Positions 23,461 through 35,200 of a stretch of DNA of 64,000 nucleotides are shown here, piece after piece. The first letter of the stretch is position 1. Every line of letters starts with the position of its first letter. The notes below the pieces were generated by a model. The model did no database searches, was not told where the DNA came from, and saw only the letters and a list, made by a program, of their open reading frames with translations. The stretch lies in assembly GCF_026212465.1 (NCBI RefSeq), contig NC_080057.1, positions 23,323,647 through 23,387,646 on the forward strand, written 5' to 3'. The position numbers were made by a program, and so were the translations under genes. The DNA is from Amaranthus tricolor (lineage: Eukaryota; Streptophyta; Magnoliopsida; Caryophyllales; Amaranthaceae).

Positions 23461-25353
23461 TCAAGCAGCACTTGAAGGAAGATCATCAAAGTTCCAAAGC
23501 TCCATAATTGGATTACCTTCTTGAGAAGACGCCATTGGAGGAGCTATAATACAAGATTGACCTTCCATATATGGAATTTCATAAAACTTCATGTAATTTT
23601 CATAAGCCATAAGTTCTTCAGACAATTTCTGCACTTCATTTTCCTCTTCTTCTTCAACAACAATCCTTTTTTTCTCTTCTTCTTCACAATTTTCTCCTTT
23701 AATCTGTTGGGTAATACTAATACCCATCAAATTTGGGGTACTATAAACAGATTCTGAGTTATACCCACTTAATTTTTCATCATTTAATGATGACCCATAC
23801 GGATTAATTTGGTTGAAATTTGTTGGGTAATTGAAATTCTGGGTTTGTTGAAGATGATGATATGAAGAAGCTGAGTAATTTGGTTGATAATTAGTGGATT
23901 GTTGTTGTTGTTCTTCGTTTGGGAAATTAACTTTGGCTTTTTTACCACGGATTTTACGAGCTTCTTTGTCGTAAGCTCGAGCAGCTTGTTCAGGAGTGTT
24001 GAAAGTGCCTAACCAGACCCGAACGCCTTTTCTCGGGTCACGGATCTCAGCTGCCCATTTACCCCATGGTCGTTGTCTGATTCCCCTGTATTGGGTCTTC
24101 CTCTGTTTTTTCGGGCGTTTCTCTTCTTGCCCATTACCTGTAAAATCAAGGCCGCCGATTAACAAGGATAGAGTCAAGTGTTATATAAGAGCAGCGGTGT
24201 TTAAAATATATCCAATATAATATTTACCGACTTTATAATTGAATTTAATTTAACTAAACTTAAAAACAAATTTACAATTATGTAAAATTTAATATTCACA
24301 TAACACTCAATTTTAAACTATCTAAAATAGTTAACCCAAAATCGGATCAAATGCATGAATTCCTCCACACAAGTCTAGAATATTTTAAGGATCAAAAAGC
24401 ATTTTGATTTAACTTGAATTAAATTAAAAAATAATGGGTTATAGTTAGGGTTATTAAATGAAATAATTAAGAATATTAATTATACTCCTTCCTATTCCCT
24501 CTAAGTATCTCATTTCTTATTAGGTTAAGTCATTTTAAATGTCTTATTTTTATTTGGGATATGTTAACTTTATTAATTTATCCTTACTAAACTTAATTTT
24601 TTTAAACCTTTACGCTTACTAACCTCACTTTACACCTATAAAAATTTAAAAACTTTACGATTTTCTCTTACATATATGATTCTATTTGAGCACCTAAAAA
24701 ATAATAAAAAATCAAATGAAATACCTAAAAGAATAGAATGGAGTATTATTTATTAGTATTCACTTAAATGAGTGCATAGAAGAACACAAGGTGCACATCA
24801 TTTCAGAACCAAAACCGTACGACAATAAAATGAAGGACTCTAATCACTTACTTCCTCCGTTTTTTTACTTTTGCATTCAAACATTTTTTTACGCTTTTTT
24901 AAATTAATTAAATCTCGAATTATATATAATTAAAAATTATAAAAATTTAATATTACAAAAATATGCGTCGAACAAATAAAACAAAATTCTAAATAACTAT
25001 GTGTTTTTCGTTTACTAGCCGTAAAATATAAAATAAGAAAGCGGAGAAATAATTTTGGTAGGGGAAGTATAAAATATGCAAACTATTTTTAGTCCAATGA
25101 TATCAGAGAAACTATTGTAACAATGCGATTGGACACCTAACACATGGTGAAAACTGAAGAGGAAAATCTAAAAAAGGAGTGAGGAAAAGGATTAGTTACC
25201 TGAAATGGAAAGTGGGGATTTGGGAGGACGGTTTGGTTGTTTGGTAGAATTATCAGAAGTAGAGAAGAAAGCATCAGGCCAAAAATCAAAACCAGAGATA
25301 GTTCTGCCTTTATTGCCAGGTATTATATCTGCTAATATTGCACCTCCACACAT
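23461..25353 (-). CDS. Group VII ERF transcription factor (AP2/ERF)
   Basis: Transcription factor of 276 residues. Exons: 25200-25353 and 23461-24137 (stop TGA), with one GT-AG intron. The N-terminus [13 protein letters not shown] is the defining motif of group VII ERFs. Cys2 is the site oxidised by plant cysteine oxidases, which feeds the Arg/N-degron pathway, so stability is expected to depend on oxygen and nitric oxide. The AP2 domain spans about residues 68-125, from [19 protein letters not shown] to AKVNFP, with the WLGTF core. A basic KRPKKQRK stretch just before it may act as nuclear localisation signal. A Gln/Asn-rich middle, an acidic Glu-rich segment and a C-terminal [10 protein letters not shown] (group VII activation-type motif) follow. 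Length is closest to RAP2.3 rather than the longer RAP2.2/RAP2.12, but orthology cannot be settled here. Confidence 0.95.
24483..24745. mobile_element. Stowaway-like MITE in ERF intron
   Basis: 263 bp. Left TACTCCTTCCTATTCCCTCT against complement of right TACTCCATTCTATTCTTTTA; both continue into AGTAT/GGTAT and TCATTT. TA at both ends. Located in the single intron of the ERF gene. Confidence 0.8.
24849..25069. mobile_element. Stowaway-like MITE, diverged
   Basis: 221 bp in the same ERF intron. Left TACTTCCTCCGTTTTTTTAC against right complement TACTTCCCCTACCAAAATTA. Termini match over about ten bases only. Interior has the TATATAATTAAAAATTATAA motif of the family. Confidence 0.5.
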
Positions 25354-25507
25354 TCTTCACTAATTAAGGCTCAATATTGATGCTAATATTTGTGATTACT
25401 TTAAGGTTTTTTGGGTGTTTTTTTTGTAAGATTAGGTAATAAGAGAGTAGTTGTCAACTTTGTTTGGTGAAATGAAAAGTATGATGATGAAATGAGGATA
25501 AGAAGAG

Positions 25508-25515
25508 TATTTATA
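25508..25515 (-). promoter_or_regulatory. Putative TATA box of ERF gene
   Basis: TATAAATA on the minus strand, 155 bp upstream of the start codon, allowing a 5' UTR of about 120 bp. Inference from position and sequence only. Confidence 0.5.
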
Positions 25516-26784
25516 CTGCTATTTACTCTGTACTGCTCATTTAAAATTACTTTTTATTAAATAAATTGTTATCAGATTGTCTTTTCAAAAGATGCATCAG
25601 ATATATGGACTAAATAACTCAATTAATATAAATTAAAATTAAAGTAAAAAATAAGAATATGAACTTCTTATTTTGAGGTCATCTATTTCTTCTCACAAAA
25701 GTAACTGTTGTTATCTTGATTTGTTTTACTCATTCAAAATATTTTTTTATTGTTGGACAATATCCCTACACAATTTTTTTCTTTATTTTTTCTTTCTTCT
25801 AATTTGTTAGTGCCTTTGTCTCATAATTTTAGCCCCATTTAGATTTTGATTCGTATTTCATTCTTAAACTTTTTATTATTTTTGTGTATAATTAGAAATA
25901 TTTATATTTTTTTAAAAAAATATTTCACTAGACGAGTAGTATCGAGATTGATGAAGGTGGGGGACAGCCTTTTAGTAGGGAGGTTTCGGTGTATGACGCA
26001 ACTGCTTCTCTACACTTAAATTTTTATCATCATCTTTAATGGTGTCGTGGCGGCCAAGTCTTGTATTTGCTTTTGTTTTGAAACGTTTCATCCCAACAAG
26101 GATAAGCATTAATTTTTTATTGATTCAGGTGTTCAGTCGGGACATTGAGTTGATTTCGAATGAAGTATTTTAAATCAGTTTAAAAATAGGTTTTATGTTT
26201 ATATTGATTTTTTTTATATAATTTTAACTTCATTTCGAAGACGAGTTAAATTGAATTCGATTACCAGATTGGATAAATATCAGGTTATTGGTTCTGTTTT
26301 GAATACCTTTAAGTATGATAAAAAATTTCCACAGTTTTTTTAGATGGTAAAAAAAAATGTTTAATTACTAGATTAACTCAATAATTCTCTAACACAACTA
26401 TTGATATTAATATATAGTTAAAAGATAAAAGATTTTTAAGTTTTTCCTTAAATTTTTTTCATTAAGGATTGATTTGACCCTGTTCGATTCATATACAAAT
26501 TGTATGGGTGCATGTCTCCAAAGAGTCAAGACCATAATTGGCAAATATTAGGAATTTATTTATTAAGATGAGAAAAAGAGAAAGTTTGGTCAGAATTGAA
26601 TTTATGATACTTTTTGAAAAAATAATATTTTTCAACTAAGTTGTAACCTAATTGGCTAATTCTCAAAGAGGAAAATAAAATTAATCTTTTTTCTAGGTGG
26701 TGAGATCAGAATCAAATTCTTAATATAAGAGTGAAAAAAAGTGTTTAACTATTAGGCTAAGTTATATTAAAAAAAAAATTTAGA

Positions 26785-27050
26785 GATGTTTGACAAAACT
26801 AATAGCTAATACCTAATAACTTGTAGAGCTGATTAGTGTAATTGATTCGACCATCTGATTTTATAAGCCGGTTTGACCAGTTCATTTTGAATATGTTGCT
26901 AAGAGTAGTTTGTTCAAAATTAACTTATTCATAATAATAAACTGTTTCAACTAACTAATTTACCAAACACTAAAATTAAATGGTTTAACTGCTCAATCAT
27001 TTATTTGTATTAAAATAAGTTAATTTTTTATGAACTCTTTATATTTTGTT
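26785..27050. mobile_element. hAT-like MITE copy
   Basis: Shares GGTTTGACCAGTTCATTTTG, GTTGCTAAGAGTAG, AACTTATTCATAATAATAAA and TTTACCAAACACTAAAATTA with the copies at 7562-7823 and 4310-4585. Ends only approximate. Confidence 0.5.
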
Positions 27051-27051
27051 T

Positions 27052-27155
27052 GACTTTAAAGGTTTTGTTTTTTTTATATAACTATAATTGGAGTTGAAAA
27101 TAAGACTTTAAAGGTTTTGTTTTTTTTATATAACTATAATTGGAGTTGAAAATAA
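27052..27155. repeat. Perfect 52-bp tandem duplication
   Basis: The unit starting GACTTTAAAGGTTTTG and ending GAGTTGAAAATAA occurs twice in direct succession (27052-27103, 27104-27155) with no visible difference, so it is a recent duplication. Confidence 0.92.
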
Positions 27156-27724
27156 ATGTACTTAAAGTGGTCAAAATAACATAAAATATAATATAAAATA
27201 TGAGAGTGTAATTCGTTACCTAACTGGTTTACTCAAATCAGGCTAAGTCAATTCGTAGTCCGAATCAATGGACTATGTCATTCGTTACAAATCTTCATCA
27301 TTTAATTAGCTGTAAACTTTAAATAATTAATTCTTAGTATGCTCATATTATTGCTATCTATTTTTTTTTCTCATTATGAGAAAAGATATTTATCAGGAAA
27401 AAAAGACTACTTAAAAATTAAATTAATATTTTTTGAAAAGTGACATTTACTTATTATATGAGACTAACAGACGATTCTCATAACATAAAAAGTTTTAAAT
27501 AAATATAAAAAATGAAAAATCACTACAACTTGCACAAAAAGTAGATGTACATAGGTAATTTGTAGAAAGCAAAAACAAATTCCAATTAGCAAAGGTATTT
27601 CACCAAACCCCCTTGCTTGCATTTAGAATAGTTGATTGATGTATTTGTCCCTAAAAAACTAATGCTTTATTTAGATAGAAACAATTGGAAAAAGGAAGAA
27701 AAAAGAAGTGGGATTTTTTATATG

Positions 27725-27727
<3 letters not shown>

Positions 27728-27791
<64 letters not shown>
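27728..27791. repeat. (AT)n microsatellite
   Basis: About 64 bp of pure AT dinucleotides in intergenic DNA. Confidence 0.97.
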
Positions 27792-27792
<1 letters not shown>

Positions 27793-28883
27793 AAAAACAC
27801 AATTCTCATACAATATGTTGTAGTTCGATAAGTAGGAGGCAGTAGAGTATAGACCTCAGAAAATGAATATCATGTAAATAATAGAAAAACCAAGAGTATA
27901 CAATCTTTTAAAGTATATGATGTCAGTTCATTAATAAAGTCTCAAAGTCAACAAGTCACATAGTTAATGCATGTACACAAGTTTGTACAACTAAAGATAT
28001 TCATTCGGATCATTAGGTTAATTTCAATTTAGTTTAAATTAGGTTTTGTGTCTATATTTTCTTACATAATTTTAAATTTATTTTAAAGTTTGATGATAGT
28101 CAAATTCAGTTATAAAATTAAATAAATATTAAATCGTCAAATTTATTTTGAATACATATACTTACAACTAACACATGAATACATCACCATTGTGTTATGG
28201 AAGCATGTAATACTTTTGTCCAACAACTTTACAAATTTCTAGGGAAATTATTAGAGAAGTTATAACTTCATATAAAAATCTAGTTTATTATTGTAATTAG
28301 TTTAGTTTTGAGTTATAGAAACAAAATAATAAGATGGTTATTGACGCTATTTATCAATATACACATAGTGATTTCTCCAATAATGAAAAGGAGGAACGTC
28401 TTATTTATTTATTGGGCCCTAAATTGAAAGTTAAAAAGGGTCTCTAAAAATTTAAGGCGCAATAAATAATATAATAATAATTTTATTTCATATTTTTGAT
28501 ATTTTAACTATTTATGGAAAAGCCTAATAACTCATATTACATAGCAATAAATATAAATTATATCTAAATTTAATTCAAGTTAATGTCGATCTTATATATG
28601 GAAAATATTTTTAAACCCTAAAAAATTTAGAACCCTTAATGATAGTTCAGTTTACCTCACGACGATGTGAAAAGGTCCATAATTTTGAATTAAATTTTAT
28701 TTTTGTTAATTGGTTTACATCAATATATGCATAGTGGGATCAATGCATAAGCAAGTCAATATGTAGCAAAGGTAGTAAACGTGAGCTCAACTATATATCG
28801 CACGTCGCCAATTAAAGACGGCAAACCTTTTCAAAATATCAATCAATAAAATTCAATTTCTAGAAGACAAGGCTTTTAAGTTT

Positions 28884-28893
28884 ATTATAAAAA
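28884..28893 (+). promoter_or_regulatory. Putative TATA box of repeat-protein gene
   Basis: ATTATAAAAA about 85 bp upstream of the start codon at 28974. Position suits a short 5' UTR. Inference only. Confidence 0.5.
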
Positions 28894-28973
28894 CCAAGAA
28901 TATAATTGGACGTAAAACCAAAAATACCAAAAGAAAGAAAAAATCCCCAAAATTCCTTGGTTAGTATAGAATT

Positions 28974-31015
28974 ATGTCAATGGTTGTTTCCCCTTTATTG
29001 TTTGCCTTAATTGTTGTTGTTTTACTTGTTGGCATTGCTTCCGCAGATTATCACGCTGGTCATAGCCTTAAACCTTATCAAAACAATGACAAATATAAGG
29101 TTGGTCGTAGCCTAAAGCCATATTACCAACCCAACTACAACGAATATGATTATAGGACTCGTCATAGTCCAAATCTGTATTATTACCAACCAGATGATGA
29201 AGAATATGATGATGATGATGAAGAATATGATTATAGGATTGGTCGTAGCTTAAAGCCATACTACCAACCCGAACATCATGAATATTATTATAGGGCTGGT
29301 CGTAGCCTAAAGCCATATCAACATAACAACAAAGGCTATAAGGCTAATCGTAGGCCTTACCAACCTAATTACAAAAGTTATAGGGCTGGTCGTAGCCTAA
29401 AGCCATACTACCAACGCTATGATGATGAGCACGATGCTTATAGAGCTGGTCGTAACCTAAAGCCATACTACCAACCCTATGATGACGAGCATGATGCTTA
29501 TAGGGCTGGTCGTAGCCGAAAGCCATACTACCAACCTTATGAGGATAAGCACGACGCTTATAGGGCTGGTCGTAGCCTAAAGCCATACAAACCCCATGAT
29601 AAGTCATACAATCCAAAAGATCAGAAGTATATTCCAACCACCAATTCATACAAAAGCCATGATAATACTGGTGCTACCAAGATTCAAGGTCTAATATACT
29701 GCAACAAGAACGGCCAAAAAACTAAAATGCACGGTAATTTTATTCCCATAATTTCTAATTCTTTTAGTAATACTTATTATTCTAGTCATAATTAATAAAA
29801 TATACTTCACTTCCTCTAGTTTGAATTAATTTTTACACTTATTATTTTCATGCTATTCTATTATTATTTAAATTTGTAATTATTATGCAATTGTAACATG
29901 AACTAATTTGAACCGAGCTCGAATTCTCTACTCCTAATTAGTAATTATGTAACATCTTCTATACTCATTCAGAATCTAATTAATATGTAAGTGAAATAGT
30001 TAGTTTTCAAATTTAGTTTTCTTATATCCTTACTCCGTGTCAAATTTTCTTACTAAATGGTATAGGGGATGTTATATAGTTTGGTGTAGATGATTGAAAT
30101 TCATTTATCAATTTAAGTTTTTATTAAGATATTCCATAGAAATAACATTAAATAGAAATAACATTAAAAATAAATCAACGTTCAAATCTGATCTGCGTAC
30201 CTCTCATTTTATCTGTGGTTTTTTCTAAGGATTTCTTTGTAGATCTTTTTTCAATCGATAGACTCTTTGGCCGCATTCTCTTTTATTGGTATAAGTTGCC
30301 TCCTTTCTTCCCTTCCCAAACCTTGATGATAGTTTCCTATGAGCGGGATACACCGAGTACCGAGTATGATGATAATAATAATGATGTTCAAATCTGATCT
30401 ATGTACCTCTCATCTCAACTGAAATGTTTAACCTCGAGCATATGTTTGTCTATTCCCTATCAACACTCCAAACTAGAGATGTTCGTCGGTCCAGGACCTT
30501 GTATGACCCGCTTCTTTTTTAGGAGTTTGGGTCATATTCTTTGAGATCCATCGGCTCCGGGCCGAATTTGGATTGGACCTAGACCCGTGGACCCAACCCG
30601 AACCTTATAACTTATATTGTGGTGACTGGTGACACTTATCAGCATAAACTTTTGATTGAGATGATTTCTTGACTATGATTATTCCCTCGTAATTGCCGGG
30701 GCAACCGCAAAGGTGACATGCGAGGTGAAAGACGAGAATGGATATGATACAACACCATTCTCAGTAGAAACACAGCCAACAGACGCAAACGGTTACTTCC
30801 TTATAAACTTAGGGAAGTACACAGTTAAACCAGGCTACACATTTACCAACTGTAAGGTTTTCCTTGAAGAAGCTGCACCTGGTGACTACTGCAATAGACC
30901 TACTGATACAGGCAATGGAATCACTGGTGCCATTCCCTCCAAACCAAGGAGCCTTTCTGATAACTCCATGCTTTACTCTGTTGGACCTTTTGTTTACATT
31001 CCTTCCTCATACTAA
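28974..31015 (+). CDS. Tyr/Pro-rich repeat protein with Ole e 1-like domain, acceptor broken
   Basis: Predicted secreted cell-wall protein. Exon 1 (28974-29733) encodes a signal peptide (about residues 1-24, ending GIASA). It is followed by some ten GRSLKPYYQP-type repeats and then the start of an Ole e 1-like domain (KIQGLIYCNKNGQKTKMHG). The domain resumes at 30699 with ATAKVTCEVKDENGYDTTPF and ends at the TAA 31013-31015. Phase (1) and family alignment place the acceptor exactly before 30699, but the bases there (30697-30698) are CG, not AG. The next AG (30711-30712) breaks the frame, and the upstream one near 30658 leads to a stop. If exon 1 is read through, the protein ends at 29795 (273 residues), keeping the repeats and losing most of the domain. 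So the gene may be damaged, may use a non-canonical site, or the base may be an assembly error. Chimeric repeat plus Ole e 1 proteins (PRP/AGP31 style) are known in plants; this repeat I do not recognise. Confidence 0.75.
29380..29600 (+). repeat. 60-bp coding tandem repeats
   Basis: The start TAGGGCTGGTCGTAGCC (with small variants) recurs at 29381, 29441, 29501 and 29561, exactly 60 bp apart. Each unit encodes a 20-residue block of the type YRAGRSLKPYYQPYDDEHDA. Older, less regular copies lie from about 29050 to 29380. Confidence 0.95.
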
Positions 31016-32266
31016 TAATAACATTTCATCCTTCATTAATATTCTTACTAGCCTTTTTATTTATATGATATGATGTTGAGAGTCGGGTTAGTTAAGTGAT
31101 TCAGGGGTGTCTCTTTCACCCTTATGACAAGATTTCAATTCTCACCACTTACAAAAAAACTAATTTTATCTCTCCTAACCCGTAGGTATATATTCTCTAG
31201 CCTACATTGTTCAAAAAAAAAAAAATTATATTTGTATTGAGTGTTGTATTATTGTACTATTTTATTTTGGGATTGTAATTGTGATTGGAAATTTTCCAAC
31301 CCAATGGTTGTGATTGTGATCAAGTACATTTTGCTTGGTATTTTTGGTCCCTTAGCCTACACTGAATCAAAAAAGTTTATAATATTGATTTTGAGTCAAA
31401 ACTGTCACAATCGTGAGTCACTATAATCTGTCTGTTAATCTCCTTTTCAAATCCCAACTTTGTGCAGGACACCGGGTGTTGACCATGACCATAACAAATT
31501 CTTTTAAACAATGTCAGCGGTTCAATCTATTGTATTTTCCCTTTGAATTCCAATTCTGGACCGTAGAGTGTGAATTAAAATTTGATATGCTTGAGCATTA
31601 CTTTGAGTTGAAGCATTGTAAATATGTCCCCAAAAGCAGAAATGAGCGTATATCCTAGATTCCAAAACGCATTGTCTTTTTAACTAGAGAAATGAATTAC
31701 AAGTATCGACGAAACTAGAAAAGAAAATTTACTGTATAAAAAGAATTATGCACCAGCAAAGAGCAACATTGATATTTTATATAAAAATTTAGTCAAATTA
31801 GCGCAAATTCTTTCAAACCCTGTTAACTAAAATCACATACAAATAACCAATGTTATAAACACACCACAAATTAAAAAGATTCTCACCCTTGCAAGAACAT
31901 GTATACACTTTGCAAAATATTATCACTCTCACTAATCCATTATCATGTTTGAGAGGTTCTAAGTAGCATTAGACCTATGCAATTATCAATTAGGAACAAA
32001 TTCACACAAAAAGTTGCAAAAAATGCTTCGAGGCTATCGAATTCATATTCACAGAAAGATAGTTGAGGATTCATGGAAGGAGTATGTGCATGTCAGAAAA
32101 GCTCACCAGCATGCCAGCGGACTTCATGTCAACGAATAGTTGAATACCAATCAAATGCTGGTCGATGTGCGAATCCGTTCTATCTGAGCAGCTGCACTTT
32201 TGCTTAAAGGTCTACACAAAACAATCAGATGCTTAAAGTATTTGTCTACCAAATGCCATATGCAGA
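31016..32266. other. Intergenic region between repeat-protein and GBPL genes
   Basis: The two genes converge here. No coding gene or clear element was recognised. It should contain both 3' UTRs. Confidence 0.55.
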
Positions 32267-35200
32267 TCAACATTTTTGCAGGACACAGTGTTCATATAAG
32301 GTAAGGACTTGCTTCCTGCTAGGATTTGCTAGTTTCATCAACTCGGCACCAAAATTATGTTTTACAAGTTCTTGCTTAAGTTTCTGAACGGTGAATTTGG
32401 TATAATCTTCCGAGTTAATCTGGCTGTTATCTTTGCCACTCTCATCTTCTGGTGGTGCTGCTTGCCGAAAAGGGCTGCCAATGTTCTTCAGCCTTTTCTT
32501 GACTCGAGTGATAAGTCTGTCATCCTCGGGAGAATCAATCGTCATTGGAAGGGCATCTATTCTTGGGCGTTTCTCATTGGAAGTATTAGCCTTCAGCTTT
32601 GCTTCCAAGGCTGATTCATTAAAACGCACAGAAGCCAACTCTTGTTGGACTAGATCAAGCTTACCCTGTGTGGCCTGCAGCTGAACAGAAAGAGCTTCAG
32701 CTCTACAATTAGCTTCCGCTCGAGCATTGCGTTCAGTCTCAAGTAAATCGTTAAGGACTTGAACTGTGCTAGCTCTTTCGGAGTTATTTAATTTCATTTG
32801 AGATTCGATTTCTTTCTCTCTTTCTTCTAGTCTACCCTCCAACAAAATTACTTTAGATTTTGCATCCATCTCAGATACTTGGATTCTCTTAAGTTCATCA
32901 GCTAGGTCCATCTTCTGCCTCTCTAAATTTTCGATCTGTCTCTCTGCCTTCTCAATTTGGGCCCACCTTTCCATAGATATTTTTTGAATATCAGTTTTTT
33001 CTTTCAGAGCATTTTCTGCTTCTACTCGTGCTTTATCTGCTATCTCAACAGCTCTCTTGCATTCTGTTTCCGCAGCTCTAAATCTTTCTTGTAACTCATC
33101 AAACATCATGAATTCAGATTGATACCTCTCCTCCAGATGGACTTTTTCCTGTTCAAGTATTTTGGACTGTCTCTCGTACGATTGAGCCCTCACATTTGCT
33201 TCTTCCAACTTCTCTTCCAGCTCCTTAATCTTGCATTTTAAGTCCACTGCTTCCGAATCATAATTGACAATCTTTGACTGAGCATCCTATGATTGAAAGC
33301 AGAATTTAAATCGATCATATATTGCATAGTGCTAAAATGCATAATTGTATGCCATGACTACTCCTGTTTATTCTGGTTGATTCAAACAGAGCTTCATTCT
33401 TTCCTTAAACTTCATTAACATGTTGCCACAGAATGAAATGAGCCTTACTAATCACAAGCTACTTGTGATTAACTATTTTAAAATCAGAAGAATTACTTCT
33501 TTGAGTTAGGCAAAACTGTGTTGAACTTTAAAAAGGGGTAGTCAAATAAGTGATTCCTAGATCTTCTAATTACACACTCATTCATAACATCTAATTTACG
33601 GAGCTATATCATTCACATTTGAGGAAAATCTAAGTCGACAACAGAGTAGAGATGGTCTTTGACATATACTGAACAGCTAAACTTCTCTTCAATAGTGTTT
33701 GAACTTGAGACCCTGATATGCGGTAGAAAATTAAAAATATTTCTCCACTCACTAATTTTATACTAATATGAAAACACAAAAGAACAAAAAATCAAGCTTC
33801 AAAGTTGGATTTATGTCATGGGTTATAATTGATCTGTCATTATGCTCTCTTAAACCTTGTTTTTACCGAATGCCAACTTACGTCACTGCACAGATTTTTC
33901 TAAGATCACTCAGTAACCAGCTTCGGAGACTAATTATTACATAGATACTCACCTTCAAACCTAGCTTCAAAGTTGTCAACTGCTGCTCAACCTCGTCCAT
34001 CTTTGCCACCTTGTCTTTGAGCTCCTCTTCCTGCAAGTACAATGAGTAAAAGATAACCAACAATAAAGAGACTCCTTTATAATTTATCTTCATGCGAAAA
34101 AATTCATGATTTTGTGAGGAAAGACATCACAAAATGCAACTGTTATCAGATTACAAAGCATATAGAAAGGAGGCCAAGAAATAGAATTTTAAAAAATAAT
34201 AATAAAGCAGACCTTTTGCGTCAACATCTTGGCAAAATCTGCTCGAAGCAGATCTTCTCTTAACTGAATACTCTTATTTGTACATTCTTGGACAATAGTT
34301 GCCTTCCCCACAGCTGATTTTGCCTCCTTAAAAGCCATATCATATTTCCGTTTCCACTCCTCCGCTTCTTCTTTTGCAGACTGAGCCTGTTCTCGAAGAG
34401 CGGACAGACTTGCTTCGGCAGCACAGCTCCTAGACTTGAGCATAGCTAATTCTGCATATGTTTCGTCTTCTTTAGCTTTCTGCTTCAATATAGCCTCTTC
34501 ATATTTCTTTTTCCAATCCAAAGATTCCTTCTTGACAGAATCCAGGGTTTTTAATAGACAAGAACTCCTCTCTTCTGCAGAGCTATATCTAATTTGTAAG
34601 TCAGAAACTCGGTTCATATAATCATCTGCAATATTCCTCTTGTCACTGATAGCATCTTCAGAGCGCTTCAAATACTCGAATTTTTGCTTCTCACTAGCTT
34701 CTAGCTTCTTGGTAAGCAAAGCCAACTTATCTTCGAGCGACCGGCACTTCAAGGTAAGGGCACTTTGCTCCAAGCCAAGCTGATCAAGTTGCTTTTTAGC
34801 AACATCATAAATTGGACCTTCCAAACTGGAAAAATTCACTTAGATGAATAATGACCACTAGAGAAAAAAGTACAGTTATCATCTACCAAATTTTATAACA
34901 AACCTTTGCTGTAGGAAATTAGCCTTCTTTTTTTCCTTCCCAGGGCCATGACATGATGCTTCATACTCAGAGAGAAGTTCATCGAGCAGCTGCCAGAACA
35001 AAAGCATGCTTTAGTAGTTCAGCGCAAATAAACTGCCCCATTAACTGATTTGACCATTATGCATGCAGTACAGGGAACTTGTAAATGATAAAACAAAGAT
35101 ATTCAAGAAAAGTTTAGCCTTGGGAGCTCAAGTAAACTGCCCCAATAACTAACACTAATTGTGTACAGTAGTGATTCCTGAAATCATCCGTGTTGGGCGT

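Larger units (their letters stand above)
25520..28880. other. Intergenic region between ERF and Ole e 1-like gene
   Basis: No gene recognised in either strand. It holds the ERF promoter at the left, a hAT-like MITE, a 52-bp tandem duplication and an AT microsatellite. The rest is AT-rich DNA without recognisable content. Confidence 0.6.

Noticed and set aside
29068..29649. Long minus-strand frames opposite the repeat gene
   Set aside because: They mirror the repeats (MALGYDQPYK units) and have no start context, signal or splice support; shadows of the plus-strand gene.
28974..31015. Repeat protein as a BURP-domain cyclic-peptide precursor
   Set aside because: Repeated cores in a secreted protein recall such precursors, but the C-terminal domain is Ole e 1-like and no BURP signature (CH repeats) is present.
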